Assembly: GCF_025145285.1 (NCBI RefSeq)
Contig: NZ_CP102251.1
Location: 3,100,001 to 3,164,000, forward strand
Source of the DNA: Alistipes onderdonkii
GTDB taxonomy: Bacteria > Bacteroidota > Bacteroidia > Bacteroidales > Rikenellaceae
Direction of reading: 5' to 3'
DNA length: 64,000 bases
Below are positions 43,772 through 52,284 of the stretch, in pieces. Numbering within the stretch: the stretch's first letter is position 1; every line of letters begins with the position of its first letter. The notes under the pieces were generated by a model that was given only the letters and a program-made list of their open reading frames with translations, was not told the DNA's origin and did not search any database. A program made the translations under genes and the position numbers.

Positions 43772-43779
<8 letters not shown>
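43063..43779 (+). CDS. Membrane protein of unknown function (tandem paralogue 2)
   Basis: 238 residues. A short basic N terminus leads to the TM segment WREYALQLSVVIIGIVVTFAG (about residues 13-33), then a helical domain similar in layout to the preceding protein (E-L-x-x-NR after the TM; FEVLKNSGLMSSVPDK aligning with LEVLKSSDIVSAVGDK). No enzymatic motif. It starts 6 bp after its paralogue and its stop overlaps the lolD start (GATGATTAA), so translation is coupled. A link to lipoprotein export through LolD is suggested only by position. Confidence 0.7.
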
Positions 43780-44422
<643 letters not shown>

Positions 44423-44587
44423 GGCTGCGTCCGGTGGGCGGTTCGCGTTGCCGTACGGGTTCCCCGGGTGCCCTGCCGTCTGACATTGCTTCCGGTATCC
44501 GGCGGTTTTCCCGGCGTTGCGGGGCTGCTTCGGGCTGTTCCCGAAGCCGTCCGGGGTTGCGGATCATTGCATAAATACAGTTGTATT

Positions 44588-45358
44588 ATGGATACAGAAC
44601 TCAGGGAGCTGCTCGAACGGCTCCACGACAAATACAACCGTCCCGAGTTTATCGAGTGCGACCCCATCTCGGTGCCGCACCGCTATGAGGGGCGTGCCGA
44701 CCGGGAGATCGCGGGATTTTTCGCCGCCACGATCGCCTGGGGCAACCGCAAGGCGATCGTGGCGAACGGCCACCGGATGATGCGCTGCATGGACGACGCT
44801 CCGGCGGATTTCGTGCGCAACGCCTCGGAGAAGGAGTTGGCTTCGCTTTCGTCCTATGCCCACCGCACGTTCAACGGCGGCGACCTGCGTGACTTCGTGC
44901 TGGCGCTGCGTCGTATGGAGGAGCTTCACGGCGGCATCGGTAGTTTCTTCGAGACCCGCTACGAGGCGACGCGGAGCATCCCGGCGGTCTTTGCCGAATT
45001 CCGGCGCGAATTCTTCGGCTGCGACCATGCTCCGCGTTGCGAAAAACATCTTTCGTCCATCGAGAAGGGCGCCGCCTGCAAACGGCTCTGCATGTACCTG
45101 CGCTGGATGGTGCGTAGCGACGGGCGGGGTGTGGATTTCGGCGAGTGGACGCGCATCCCGATGTCGGCGCTCTATATTCCGCTCGACGTCCATACCGGCA
45201 ATATGTCCCGTGCGCTGGGGTTGCTCACACGCCGCCAGAACGACTGGCGTGCCGTCGAGCAGACCACCGCTTCGCTCCGCATGTTCGATCCCGCCGACCC
45301 TGTGCGTTACGATTTCTCGCTCTTCGGAGCGGGTATCGACGGTTACCTCAAAGCATAG
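44588..45358 (+). CDS. TIGR02757/DUF2400 family protein
   Basis: 256 residues from ATG 44588, chosen because the upstream extension to 44468 is non-family. The conserved pattern includes DPISVPHRYEGRADREIAGFFAATIAWGNR, KRLCMYLRWMVRSDGRGVDFG and YIPLDVHTGNMSRALGL, the last being helix-hairpin-helix-like. The family is widespread in Bacteroidetes and distantly related to base-excision glycosylases, but no activity is established. It ends TAG, 5 bp before trmN6. Confidence 0.85.
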   Translation: MDTELRELLERLHDKYNRPEFIECDPISVPHRYEGRADREIAGFFAATIAWGNRKAIVANGHRMMRCMDDAPADFVRNASEKELASLSSYAHRTFNGGDLRDFVLALRRMEELHGGIGSFFETRYEATRSIPAVFAEFRREFFGCDHAPRCEKHLSSIEKGAACKRLCMYLRWMVRSDGRGVDFGEWTRIPMSALYIPLDVHTGNMSRALGLLTRRQNDWRAVEQTTASLRMFDPADPVRYDFSLFGAGIDGYLKA

Positions 45359-45363
45359 AGACG

Positions 45364-46062
45364 ATGTTCCGCTTCAAACAATTCGCCATACGCCAGGATC
45401 GCTGCCCGATGAAGGTTGGGACGGACGGCGTGCTGCTGGGCGCCTGGGTCTCGGTGCGTCCGTCGGACAGGCGCATCCTCGACATCGGTACCGGTACAGG
45501 GCTTATTGCACTGATGATGGCACAACGTGTCCCCGGGGCCCGGATCACGGGTGTCGACGTGGAAGACATTTCGCAGGCGCGCGAGAATGCCGATGCCTCG
45601 CCGTGGGGCGGCAGGGTAGCGTTCGTGCAATGCCCCGTCCAGGAGTTCGCGCCTCAGGAGCGGTTCGATCTGGTCGTCTCCAACCCGCCGTTCTTTGTCG
45701 GTTCGCTCACCTGTCCCGACGCGGGGCGTACCACGGCCCGCCATGCCGTGCGGCTGCCGTTCGGCGACCTGCGCGACGCCGTCGTGCGTCTGCTCTCCGA
45801 CGAGGGGCACTTCGCCGTGGTCTTGCCTGCGGACGAGGCCGCCCGTTTCATCGGCATCTGCCGGGACGTGTTGCTTCCGGTGCGTCGTACCGACGTGCGC
45901 ACGACGCCCCGCCACGCAGCCAAACGGGTGCTGCTCGAATTCGTCCATACGTCTTCCGCCCCGGCTCCCGATCGCACCGAGCTGGTTATCGGCACGGGTG
46001 TGCACGAGCAGTATACCCCCGAATACCGTGCCCTGACGCGCGATTTTTACCTGAAATTTTGA
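45364..46062 (+). CDS. trmN6: tRNA1(Val) adenine-N6 methyltransferase
   Basis: 232 residues. The class I methyltransferase motif I is LDIGTGTGLIALMMAQR (about residues 38-54), the acidic motif II is ITGVDVED, and the adenine-N6 signature is VSNPPFFVGS (about residue 104). MFRFKQFAIRQDRCPMKVGTDGVLLGAW is the usual N terminus of the YfiC/TrmN6 family, which methylates A37 of tRNA1(Val). Ends in TGA at 46060-46062. The ending overlaps the -33 box of the next promoter. Confidence 0.9.
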   Translation: MFRFKQFAIRQDRCPMKVGTDGVLLGAWVSVRPSDRRILDIGTGTGLIALMMAQRVPGARITGVDVEDISQARENADASPWGGRVAFVQCPVQEFAPQERFDLVVSNPPFFVGSLTCPDAGRTTARHAVRLPFGDLRDAVVRLLSDEGHFAVVLPADEAARFIGICRDVLLPVRRTDVRTTPRHAAKRVLLEFVHTSSAPAPDRTELVIGTGVHEQYTPEYRALTRDFYLKF

Positions 46063-46088
46063 TAGCACGACAAAATAAGTTACATTTG
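46058..46088 (+). promoter_or_regulatory. Promoter of the DUF4831 gene
   Basis: TTTG at 46058-46061 and TACATTTG at 46081-46088, 19-bp spacer, an exact Bacteroidetes consensus. The start codon lies 26 bp downstream. Confidence 0.75.
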
Positions 46089-46114
46089 CGTTAGCGATTA
46101 AAAAATTCGAACCC

Positions 46115-47008
46115 ATGAAACTCAGACTTCTGGCGCTCGCCCTCGTCGTATGCGGCGGCGCCGCGGCGCAAAACCCATACATAGCCCTGCAAGGGGCCGA
46201 CGAAACATCCGGCGGCATCGTCGTGTCGCAGCCCCGCACGGTGCTGGCCGTTGACGTCACGGCCGAGCGCGACGTGACCCTCAGCGGCCCCTATGCGCGC
46301 TATGCGCAGAAATTCCTCGGCGTCCGCGCCCCGCTGACCGACAAGATATCCTGGGCTGTTACCGGGGCTTCGGTCGCCCTGCTCGACCCCAAGGCGTGCC
46401 TCGACGCGCCCGCCCCGGCCCAGCCTTCGCGCACGGTGATGTCCCATGCCACGTCCGAGGACGAATTTTCGCGCCTCCAGGCCGACAAGAACGACATGAC
46501 GGTGCTGGCGTTGGAAGACGCCGCCCGAGAAGCCGCCAACACGATCTTTTCGCTTCGCAGGCACCGTATCGAGCTCATCACGGGCGAAGCGGGCGAAAAT
46601 GTCTTCGGCGAGGGGCTGAAAGCCGCCCTGGCCGAGATCGAACGCCTCGAACAGAGCTATCTGGAGCTCTTCCTGGGCAAGCGTGTCGTCACCACCGAGA
46701 CCCGCCGCTATGTGGTCTATCCGCAATCCGACAAGAAGCAGTATATCGTCTGCCGTTTCAGCGCCGCCGCAGGGCTGCTCCCCGAGAGCGACCTTTCGGG
46801 TGACATGGTGCTGTTGCAGATCGAACCCTCAGGCAATACGGCTACCGCCGTCGAGGCTTCGGCCAAGGAGTCCAATACCGTGACCTGTCGCGTGGCCGAC
46901 CCGTCGGTCTGCACGGTCATCGCCGGCGGCCGCGAGTATGCCCGCGCGGTGCTTCCGCTGTTCGAGTTCGGCCGCACGATCAACGTCGCGCTTCCCCGCC
47001 GCAAATAG
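46115..47008 (+). CDS. DUF4831 family exported protein
   Basis: 297 residues with a signal peptide (MKLRLLALALVVCGGAAAQ). The conserved stretch DKNDMTVLALEDAAREAANTIFSLRRHRIELITGEAGENVFG (about residues 125-170) and YLELFLGKRVVTTETRRYVVYP mark the Bacteroidetes-specific DUF4831 family. Function unknown; probably periplasmic or outer-membrane associated. It has its own promoter and is followed after 9 bp by the AlkD-like gene. Confidence 0.85.
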   Translation: MKLRLLALALVVCGGAAAQNPYIALQGADETSGGIVVSQPRTVLAVDVTAERDVTLSGPYARYAQKFLGVRAPLTDKISWAVTGASVALLDPKACLDAPAPAQPSRTVMSHATSEDEFSRLQADKNDMTVLALEDAAREAANTIFSLRRHRIELITGEAGENVFGEGLKAALAEIERLEQSYLELFLGKRVVTTETRRYVVYPQSDKKQYIVCRFSAAAGLLPESDLSGDMVLLQIEPSGNTATAVEASAKESNTVTCRVADPSVCTVIAGGREYARAVLPLFEFGRTINVALPRRK

Positions 47009-47017
47009 CTTTTACCG

Positions 47018-47962
47018 ATGGATTATACGTCGCGTATGGTGGCGCTGCTCAGGGAGTTGCGCCGCGAGCGTAACGGTGCCGTAGCCGATTCGATGCGCTA
47101 TTACGGCACGCCTTACGGACTGAATTACGGGGTGAGCCTGCCCACATTGCGCCGGATAGCGCGTGCAGAGGCGCCCGACCACGGTTTCGCCCGTTACCTC
47201 TACCGGCAGGATGTCCGCGAACTGCGCCTTGCCGCGTTGCATATTGCATGTCCGGCGTGCCTTACGCCGGAGGAGTTCCCCGCATGGGCCGCAGGCATCG
47301 TCAATTCCGAAATCGCCGAGGAAGCCGCTTTTGCCCTGCTGAGCCGAGCCGAGGCGTTCCCCGCGCTGTTCTCGGCGTGGATCGCCTCGCCCGATGCGTT
47401 GTTGCAGTATGCCGCCCTGCTCGCCGCCGCGCGCAGTCCCCGCCTTACGGCCTCATGGGTTGCTCCGGCCGTCGAAGCCGTGCACCGCAATGCAACGGCC
47501 GAGGCGACGGTCGAAACGCCGGCCGAAGCGATGACCGAGGCGACCGCCGCCGCAATTTCCGCCGCTGCGGATACCTCTGTTGCACCGGGTGCCTTTGTCT
47601 CTGATGCTTCTGTTACGGAGGCCTCTTCTCCGGAAGCTGCCACGCCTGTTTCCGGCGATTCTTCCGTTGGCGACACCCCTTCCGCTGCAATTGCCTCAGC
47701 CGCCGCAGGCGCTTCTCCGGCCGCAGACCCGCATGTCGCCTCCCCGTGTGCTGCCGGGCAGCAGGTTTCCTCCCGGCCTCTGGCGCAGCATCCCGTCCCC
47801 GCCGCCCGCCTTACGGCTCAGGGTGCGGTGGCGCTGCTCGCGGCCGTCGCGGCGCAAAACGAGGAGAACCGGCAGGCGGTACTCCGCGCAGCCGGTTCTC
47901 TGGGTAAGCTCCCTGCCGAAGACTACGTCCACGAGGAGCTCGCCTGGCGTTTGGAGGCATAG
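47018..47962 (+). CDS. AlkD-like DNA alkylation repair protein with a low-complexity insertion
   Basis: 314 residues. The N-terminal two thirds of the fold is a HEAT-like helical repeat (YGTPYGLNYGVSLPTLRRIARAE, LRLAALHIACPACLTPEEF, EIAEEAAFALLSRA), similar to AlkD/DNA alkylation repair proteins. Between about residues 160 and 265 lies an Ala/Thr/Ser/Glu/Pro-rich stretch with no fold, after which a final HEAT-like segment resumes (AQGAVALLAAVAAQNEENRQAVLRAA). Catalytic or DNA-binding competence cannot be judged. Follows the DUF4831 gene by 9 bp. Confidence 0.7.
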   Translation: MDYTSRMVALLRELRRERNGAVADSMRYYGTPYGLNYGVSLPTLRRIARAEAPDHGFARYLYRQDVRELRLAALHIACPACLTPEEFPAWAAGIVNSEIAEEAAFALLSRAEAFPALFSAWIASPDALLQYAALLAAARSPRLTASWVAPAVEAVHRNATAEATVETPAEAMTEATAAAISAAADTSVAPGAFVSDASVTEASSPEAATPVSGDSSVGDTPSAAIASAAAGASPAADPHVASPCAAGQQVSSRPLAQHPVPAARLTAQGAVALLAAVAAQNEENRQAVLRAAGSLGKLPAEDYVHEELAWRLEA

Positions 47963-47999
47963 GCCTCCCTTTCATGCATTGTTTGTTTCGCGCGGGAGT

Positions 48000-48332
48000 T
48001 CATCGCTGTGCCACCTGTTCGCGCTTTTCCAGCTCCCGCAGCACGTTTACCAGATGGTCGTAACCCACGCGGCCGCTCTCGCGCCACAGCACTTCGCCGC
48101 GGCGGAAGAACATGAGCGTCGGCACCGACATGATGTTGTAGCGGTGCACTGCGTCCAGCATTCCGCGGTCGTCGATATCCACCTTGTATACATCCACGCG
48201 GCCGTTCATCTCCCGCTGGAACTTGTCGATGGCGGGGTGCATCATCTGGCATGGCCCGCACCATGTGGCGAAAAAGTCCACGAATGTCAGCGCGTCCCGC
48301 CAGATGATCTTGTCAAAATCCGTAGTTGTCAT
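48000..48332 (-). CDS. trxA: Thioredoxin
   Basis: 110 residues with the redox site ATWCGPCQMMHP (Cys25, Cys28) and the thioredoxin features FVDFFATW, VYKVDIDDRGMLDAV, and the cis-Pro loop MSVPTLMFFRRGEVL. It reduces protein disulfides. It follows the epimerase gene by 13 bp on the same strand. The stop is TGA. This is one of several small thioredoxins expected in the genome; the symbol is by family. Confidence 0.92.
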   Translation of the reverse strand: MTTTDFDKIIWRDALTFVDFFATWCGPCQMMHPAIDKFQREMNGRVDVYKVDIDDRGMLDAVHRYNIMSVPTLMFFRRGEVLWRESGRVGYDHLVNVLRELEKREQVAQR

Positions 48333-48345
48333 TCTATCTTCTTTT

Positions 48346-49317
48346 TCAGTTCATCTCTGCCCATGTTACCCCGGCGTAGGCCTTGTCCGCCAACTCCTTT
48401 TCCGCATAGCTGATCGTGCGGCGCAGCCCTTCCGCGAGCGGTGTACGGGGCACCCAGCCCAGCTCCCTGCGTGCTGCCGAGATGTCGGGCGTGCGCCGCC
48501 TTGCGTCGTCGGCCCGTGCCGCCGTGTGCACGATCCGCGAGCGGCTTCCCGTCAGGGCCACGATCTTCTCCGCCAGCGCCCGGATGGCGATTTCATGGTT
48601 GCTGCCCAGGTTCACCGTGCGCACCGCCCCGGCCGACGGCGGTGCTTCCATCAGCCTGACGAGCCCCTCCACGAGGTCTTCGACCCAGCAGAACGTGCGT
48701 AGCTGCTCCCCGCTGCCGTTGACGACGATGTCGCGGTTCTGCAAGGCCGCCACGACCATCTTTATCACCACGCGCTGATCCATCGGGTCGGCGCCGCTGC
48801 CGTAGGTGTTGAATATGCGGGCAATGCGCGTGTCGACGTCGTATTCGCTGTGGTATGCCCTGTGCAGTGCCTCGGCGGCGCGCTTGCCTTCGCAGAGGAT
48901 GTAGTGCGTCGAGCAGCAGTTGCCCGGTTCGCTCGCCGGGTCGCGCTGCCCGATGCCGTAGATGTTTCCCGCCGAGGCGAAGACCACCCGCGCATGTTCG
49001 GTGCGTGCTGTGTCGAGCGCGTTTATGGCGCCCAGCACGCTCACGCGGAGCGTCTCCACCGGGAGCGCCTTGTTGTAGCGCACGCGCGACGGCGACGCGA
49101 GGTTGTATATCTCGTCGCAGCGGATACTGAACCCGTTGATGATATTGTGGTGTACATACCGGAACAGGGGGTGCTGCAATACGCCCCGCAGCAGGGGCGA
49201 GTTGACCGCATCGCGGATATCGACGCAGAAAACCTCGTGCCCTTCCTCCAGAAGGCGCAGGCAGAGGTGCGTGCCGATAAAACCCACCCCGCCGAGAACG
49301 ACTATTCGTTTTTGCAT
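48346..49317 (-). CDS. Divergent NAD-dependent epimerase/dehydratase lacking the canonical Tyr and Thr
   Basis: 323 residues. The Rossmann motif is VLGGVGFIGTHLCLRLLEEGHEV. Overall sequence follows UDP-glucuronate decarboxylase-type SDRs (YNLASPSRVRYN; RIARIFNTYG; FCWVEDLVEGLVRLM). The YxxxK catalytic motif should be at THYILCEGKR; the Lys is present but the residue four before it is Leu, with Tyr two further away. The catalytic Ser/Thr site reads SAGNIYG instead of STSEVYG. It is therefore either inactive, altered in chemistry, or a binding protein. Gene reads toward thioredoxin. Stop TGA. Confidence 0.75.
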   Translation of the reverse strand: MQKRIVVLGGVGFIGTHLCLRLLEEGHEVFCVDIRDAVNSPLLRGVLQHPLFRYVHHNIINGFSIRCDEIYNLASPSRVRYNKALPVETLRVSVLGAINALDTARTEHARVVFASAGNIYGIGQRDPASEPGNCCSTHYILCEGKRAAEALHRAYHSEYDVDTRIARIFNTYGSGADPMDQRVVIKMVVAALQNRDIVVNGSGEQLRTFCWVEDLVEGLVRLMEAPPSAGAVRTVNLGSNHEIAIRALAEKIVALTGSRSRIVHTAARADDARRRTPDISAARRELGWVPRTPLAEGLRRTISYAEKELADKAYAGVTWAEMN

Positions 49318-49351
49318 CTCTTACTCCTTTTTACGGGTGTAAGAGCAAAAT

Positions 49352-50719
49352 CTATTCCACAAAAAGCGCCCGTGGCAGTTGGTCTACGCTGTTTATCGTC
49401 ACGACCTCGATCCCCTTGGGGCGTTTGGCGCCCTTGCCCAGATACCCCGATACGACGATGCGTTTGAATCCCAGGCGCGCGGCCTCGCTGATGCGCTGCT
49501 CGGTGCGGGGCGCCGGGCGCACTTCGCCCGAAAGCCCGATCTCGCCCGCGCAGCAGACCCCCTCGGCGACGGGGCGGTCGTAGTACGACGAGATCACCGC
49601 CGCGACCACTGCCAGGTCTAATCCCGGGTCGGCGACCTTGAACCCGCCGGCGAAATTCAGGAAGACGTCCTTCTGGAACATCTTCATTCCCACGCGTTTT
49701 TCCAGCACGGCCAGCAGCATGTTCATGCGCTTGGTGTCGTAGCCCGTCGTCGAACGCTGGGGCGTACCGTATGCCGCGCCGCTCACCAGTGCCTGCACCT
49801 CGATCAGGTAGGGGCGCACGCCGTCGGCCGAAGCGCCCACGGCGATGCCGCTCAGCGGCTCCTCGTAGTGCGTCAGCAGGATCTCGGACGGGTTGTCCAC
49901 GCTCCGCAGGCCGCTGTCCAGCATCTCGAACACCCCGATTTCGAACGTCGCGCCGAAACGGTTCTTTATGCCGCGCAGGATGCGGTAGATATTGTTGCTG
50001 TCGCCTTCGAATTGCAGGACGACGTCGACGATGTGTTCCAGGATCTTGGGCCCGGCGATGCTTCCGTCCTTGGTGATGTGGCCGATGATGAAGATCGACG
50101 TCCCGGTCGACTTGGCATACTTGAGCAGCGTCGCGGCGCATTCGCGTATCTGCGACACGCTTCCCGCCGACGAGTCCAGCAGGTCGGTATAGATGGTCTG
50201 TATCGAATCGATCACCACCAGGTCGGGCCTGTGTTCGCCGATCTGCCTGACGATATTTTCGAGCAGCGTCTCGGGATAGATCAGGCATTCGTCGTTGCCG
50301 ATTCCGATCCTCCCCGCGCGCATCTTGATCTGCTCGGCCGACTCCTCGCCCGAGACATAGAGCGTTTTCAGCCCGTTCGCCGCCAGTGCGATCTGCAGCG
50401 AGAGGGTCGACTTGCCGATGCCCGGCTCCCCGCCCACGAGGATCAGCGACCCCGGCACCATCCCGCCGCCCAGCACACGGTTCACCTCGCCGTTGCCCAC
50501 GTCTATGCGGCGGTGTTCGCTTTCGCGGATGTCGCCTACGCGCTGGGGTTTCGCCGCGGGCAGCGGCCCTGCGGCATTGGCCGCCACGGAACCGCTTTCG
50601 CGGGCTATGATCTCCTCCGTAAAGGTGTTCCACTCGCCGCACGAGGGGCAGCGCCCCAGCCATTTGGGAGCTTCGAACCCGCAATTCTTGCAGAAAAAGG
50701 CCTTTTTGACTTTTGCCAT
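49352..50719 (-). CDS. radA: DNA repair protein RadA
   Basis: 455 residues. N-terminal C4 zinc finger (Cys10, Cys13, Cys24, Cys27), RecA-like Walker A GGEPGIGKST (96-105), Walker B-like LVVIDSIQTIYTD, the diagnostic KNRFGATFEIGVF motif (about 255) and a C-terminal Lon-like domain (DLAVVAAVISSYYDRPV). RadA helps branch migration in recombination. The start is fixed by MAKVKKAFFCKNCGFEAPKWLG. Ends TAG. Confidence 0.97.
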   Translation of the reverse strand: MAKVKKAFFCKNCGFEAPKWLGRCPSCGEWNTFTEEIIARESGSVAANAAGPLPAAKPQRVGDIRESEHRRIDVGNGEVNRVLGGGMVPGSLILVGGEPGIGKSTLSLQIALAANGLKTLYVSGEESAEQIKMRAGRIGIGNDECLIYPETLLENIVRQIGEHRPDLVVIDSIQTIYTDLLDSSAGSVSQIRECAATLLKYAKSTGTSIFIIGHITKDGSIAGPKILEHIVDVVLQFEGDSNNIYRILRGIKNRFGATFEIGVFEMLDSGLRSVDNPSEILLTHYEEPLSGIAVGASADGVRPYLIEVQALVSGAAYGTPQRSTTGYDTKRMNMLLAVLEKRVGMKMFQKDVFLNFAGGFKVADPGLDLAVVAAVISSYYDRPVAEGVCCAGEIGLSGEVRPAPRTEQRISEAARLGFKRIVVSGYLGKGAKRPKGIEVVTINSVDQLPRALFVE

Positions 50720-50756
50720 CGGTATATTGTCGGTTTGTAAAGGGTCTTCGCAGCCC

Positions 50757-51317
50757 TTAGAAGGGGTGCGTCGTGTATTCCAGCCTCTCGACCTTCGTGA
50801 TGCCGGCCGTGGGGTAGAGGGCCTGGTATTTGGCCGTGAGGTCTACGGTCAGCAGCGTGAGGCTCTTGCCCTCCTCCGAATAGTAGGAAACCGCATAGGT
50901 GTAGTCGGCGTCCTCGTAGAAGAACCGCAGCTGGTCGGGTTTGTCGGGTTCCTTGTTGAACGACCCGGTGATCGGCGCGGCGTCCGGTGCGGGTGTGATA
51001 TAGAGCCATCCGCTGTTGTGGTAGAGGAATTCGAGCACGTAACCGCCCCCGGCCTGTACCGGGGCTTCGGCCAGCACGTCCGCGCGTATGGCCTCGATTA
51101 CCGGGTCGGGTTCAGGCTCAGGCTCAGGTTCGGGTTCCGGCTCGGGCTCCGGCTCCGGCTCGTCTTCGGCCGTTGTCGTTGCTGCTGCGCCGAGCGTGAC
51201 GGTGGCTTCGACCCGGCTCACCGGATAGCTTGTCGTGTAGTACGGTTCCGATTTCTCCCCGCAGGCCGCGAGTGCCGCCGCGAGGATCAGTATGGTTATG
51301 TATCTTATGGCTTTCAT
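50757..51317 (-). CDS. Predicted lipoprotein with an EP-repeat linker
   Basis: 186 residues from ATG 51315-51317, which opens a lipoprotein signal (ILILAAALAACGEKS, Cys19). Residues about 50-72 are a run of nine or so Glu-Pro pairs, probably an extended spacer between the lipid anchor and the C-terminal globular domain (about residues 75-186, beta-rich, no recognised family). The frame upstream of 51317 is open to 51785 but is antisense-like Arg-rich sequence. Likely on the periplasmic or cell surface side. Confidence 0.75.
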   Translation of the reverse strand: MKAIRYITILILAAALAACGEKSEPYYTTSYPVSRVEATVTLGAAATTTAEDEPEPEPEPEPEPEPEPEPDPVIEAIRADVLAEAPVQAGGGYVLEFLYHNSGWLYITPAPDAAPITGSFNKEPDKPDQLRFFYEDADYTYAVSYYSEEGKSLTLLTVDLTAKYQALYPTAGITKVERLEYTTHPF

Positions 51318-51331
51318 CCTTCCGGTATTTG

Positions 51332-51955
51332 TCAAAGTCCCAGTTCCTGGTCTATCAGCACGACCAGCACGCGCCCTGCGGGCCAGCACCGCAGCATCTC
51401 CATACGCGTGTTGCACACGCGGTCGGGCGAGTTGCAGTCCGAGCATACGCCCGTCCGGGCGCACGGCGTGCGGAATCCCGGGTGCCGTGCGACGTTTTGC
51501 GGTGCGGCGATCGTGCGGATGCGCTCCTCGGCCTCGGCACGGTCGGCGACGATCTTGTTGCGTCCGGCCACGATGACCACCTTGCGGGGCCCGAACGCCA
51601 CCGGGGCGATGCGGTTGCCCACCTTGTCGAGCCAGTGGAGCGAGCCTTCCATGCTGATGGCGTTGACCCCCGTGATGAAGAGGTCGGACATCAGCGCCTG
51701 CCGGCGTATCTCCAACCGTTCGGGATAGCTCATCGCGGGGTCGAACCCGTCGAGCAGCTTCCAGCGTCCGTCGCCGCGCAGCCACCCGATGATGCCCGTG
51801 GCGTGCATCGTTTCCGAGTCGCCGAACGATACTATTTCCGGCCGTTCCCGCTCCGCGATGGCTTTCAGCACCGCGAACGCCTCGGTGGTGTCCTTCACCG
51901 TTTCAACCTCAAAATGGTGTCGCCGTAATGCTTCGGCGCAGTTTGCCAGTTTCAT
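51332..51955 (-). CDS. LUD-domain protein (LutC-like)
   Basis: 207 residues. The pattern IVSFGDSETMHATGIIGWL, DLFITGVNAISMEGSLHWLDKVGNR, FGPRKVVIVAGRNKIV and the Cys cluster GVCSDCNSPDRVC identify the LUD (LutC/YkgG, DUF162) superfamily, linked to lactate utilisation in other bacteria. Isolated LUD proteins like this one have no lutA/lutB next to them; function uncertain. It overlaps the small membrane protein gene by 47 bp. Confidence 0.88.
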   Translation of the reverse strand: MKLANCAEALRRHHFEVETVKDTTEAFAVLKAIAERERPEIVSFGDSETMHATGIIGWLRGDGRWKLLDGFDPAMSYPERLEIRRQALMSDLFITGVNAISMEGSLHWLDKVGNRIAPVAFGPRKVVIVAGRNKIVADRAEAEERIRTIAAPQNVARHPGFRTPCARTGVCSDCNSPDRVCNTRMEMLRCWPAGRVLVVLIDQELGL

Positions 51956-52280
51956 CTGTTTCGAATTGTCCGCCCCCGAGGAATCCCTCCGGGCTATAAT
52001 TAAGGTACGAAATTATAAGGTAAATCGCCGCCCCGAGTGCCAGGATTACCACGATCCATCCGATGACTCGCTTTCTGCGCCGTTCCCGGCGGGTCTCTTC
52101 CCGGATTGCGGCTTTGACGCGTTCGACCGTTTCGGGCGGGAGTTCTTCCCGGTGTGTCGGATGACCGGCCCTATCCCTGCCCAGCAGGTCGAGCATCTTC
52201 TCTTTCTTGCTGCGGGGCTGCCGTTCGCGGCGGTTGGCCGCGAGCCGTTGGATCATGTCCTGTACATGCCCCAGCAACAT
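51909..52280 (-). CDS. Small membrane protein of unknown function
   Basis: 123 residues. A basic cytoplasmic N-terminal half (RRERQPRSKKEKMLDLLG, REETRRERRRKRVIG) precedes one TM segment (WIVVILALGAAIYLIISYL, about residues 73-92) and a short outer tail. It begins 4 bp after rseP and overlaps the LUD gene; the coupling and the clear TM argue for a real gene, but I recognise no family. Confidence 0.6.
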   Translation of the reverse strand: MLLGHVQDMIQRLAANRRERQPRSKKEKMLDLLGRDRAGHPTHREELPPETVERVKAAIREETRRERRRKRVIGWIVVILALGAAIYLIISYLNYSPEGFLGGGQFETDETGKLRRSITATPF

Positions 52281-52284
52281 ATGC

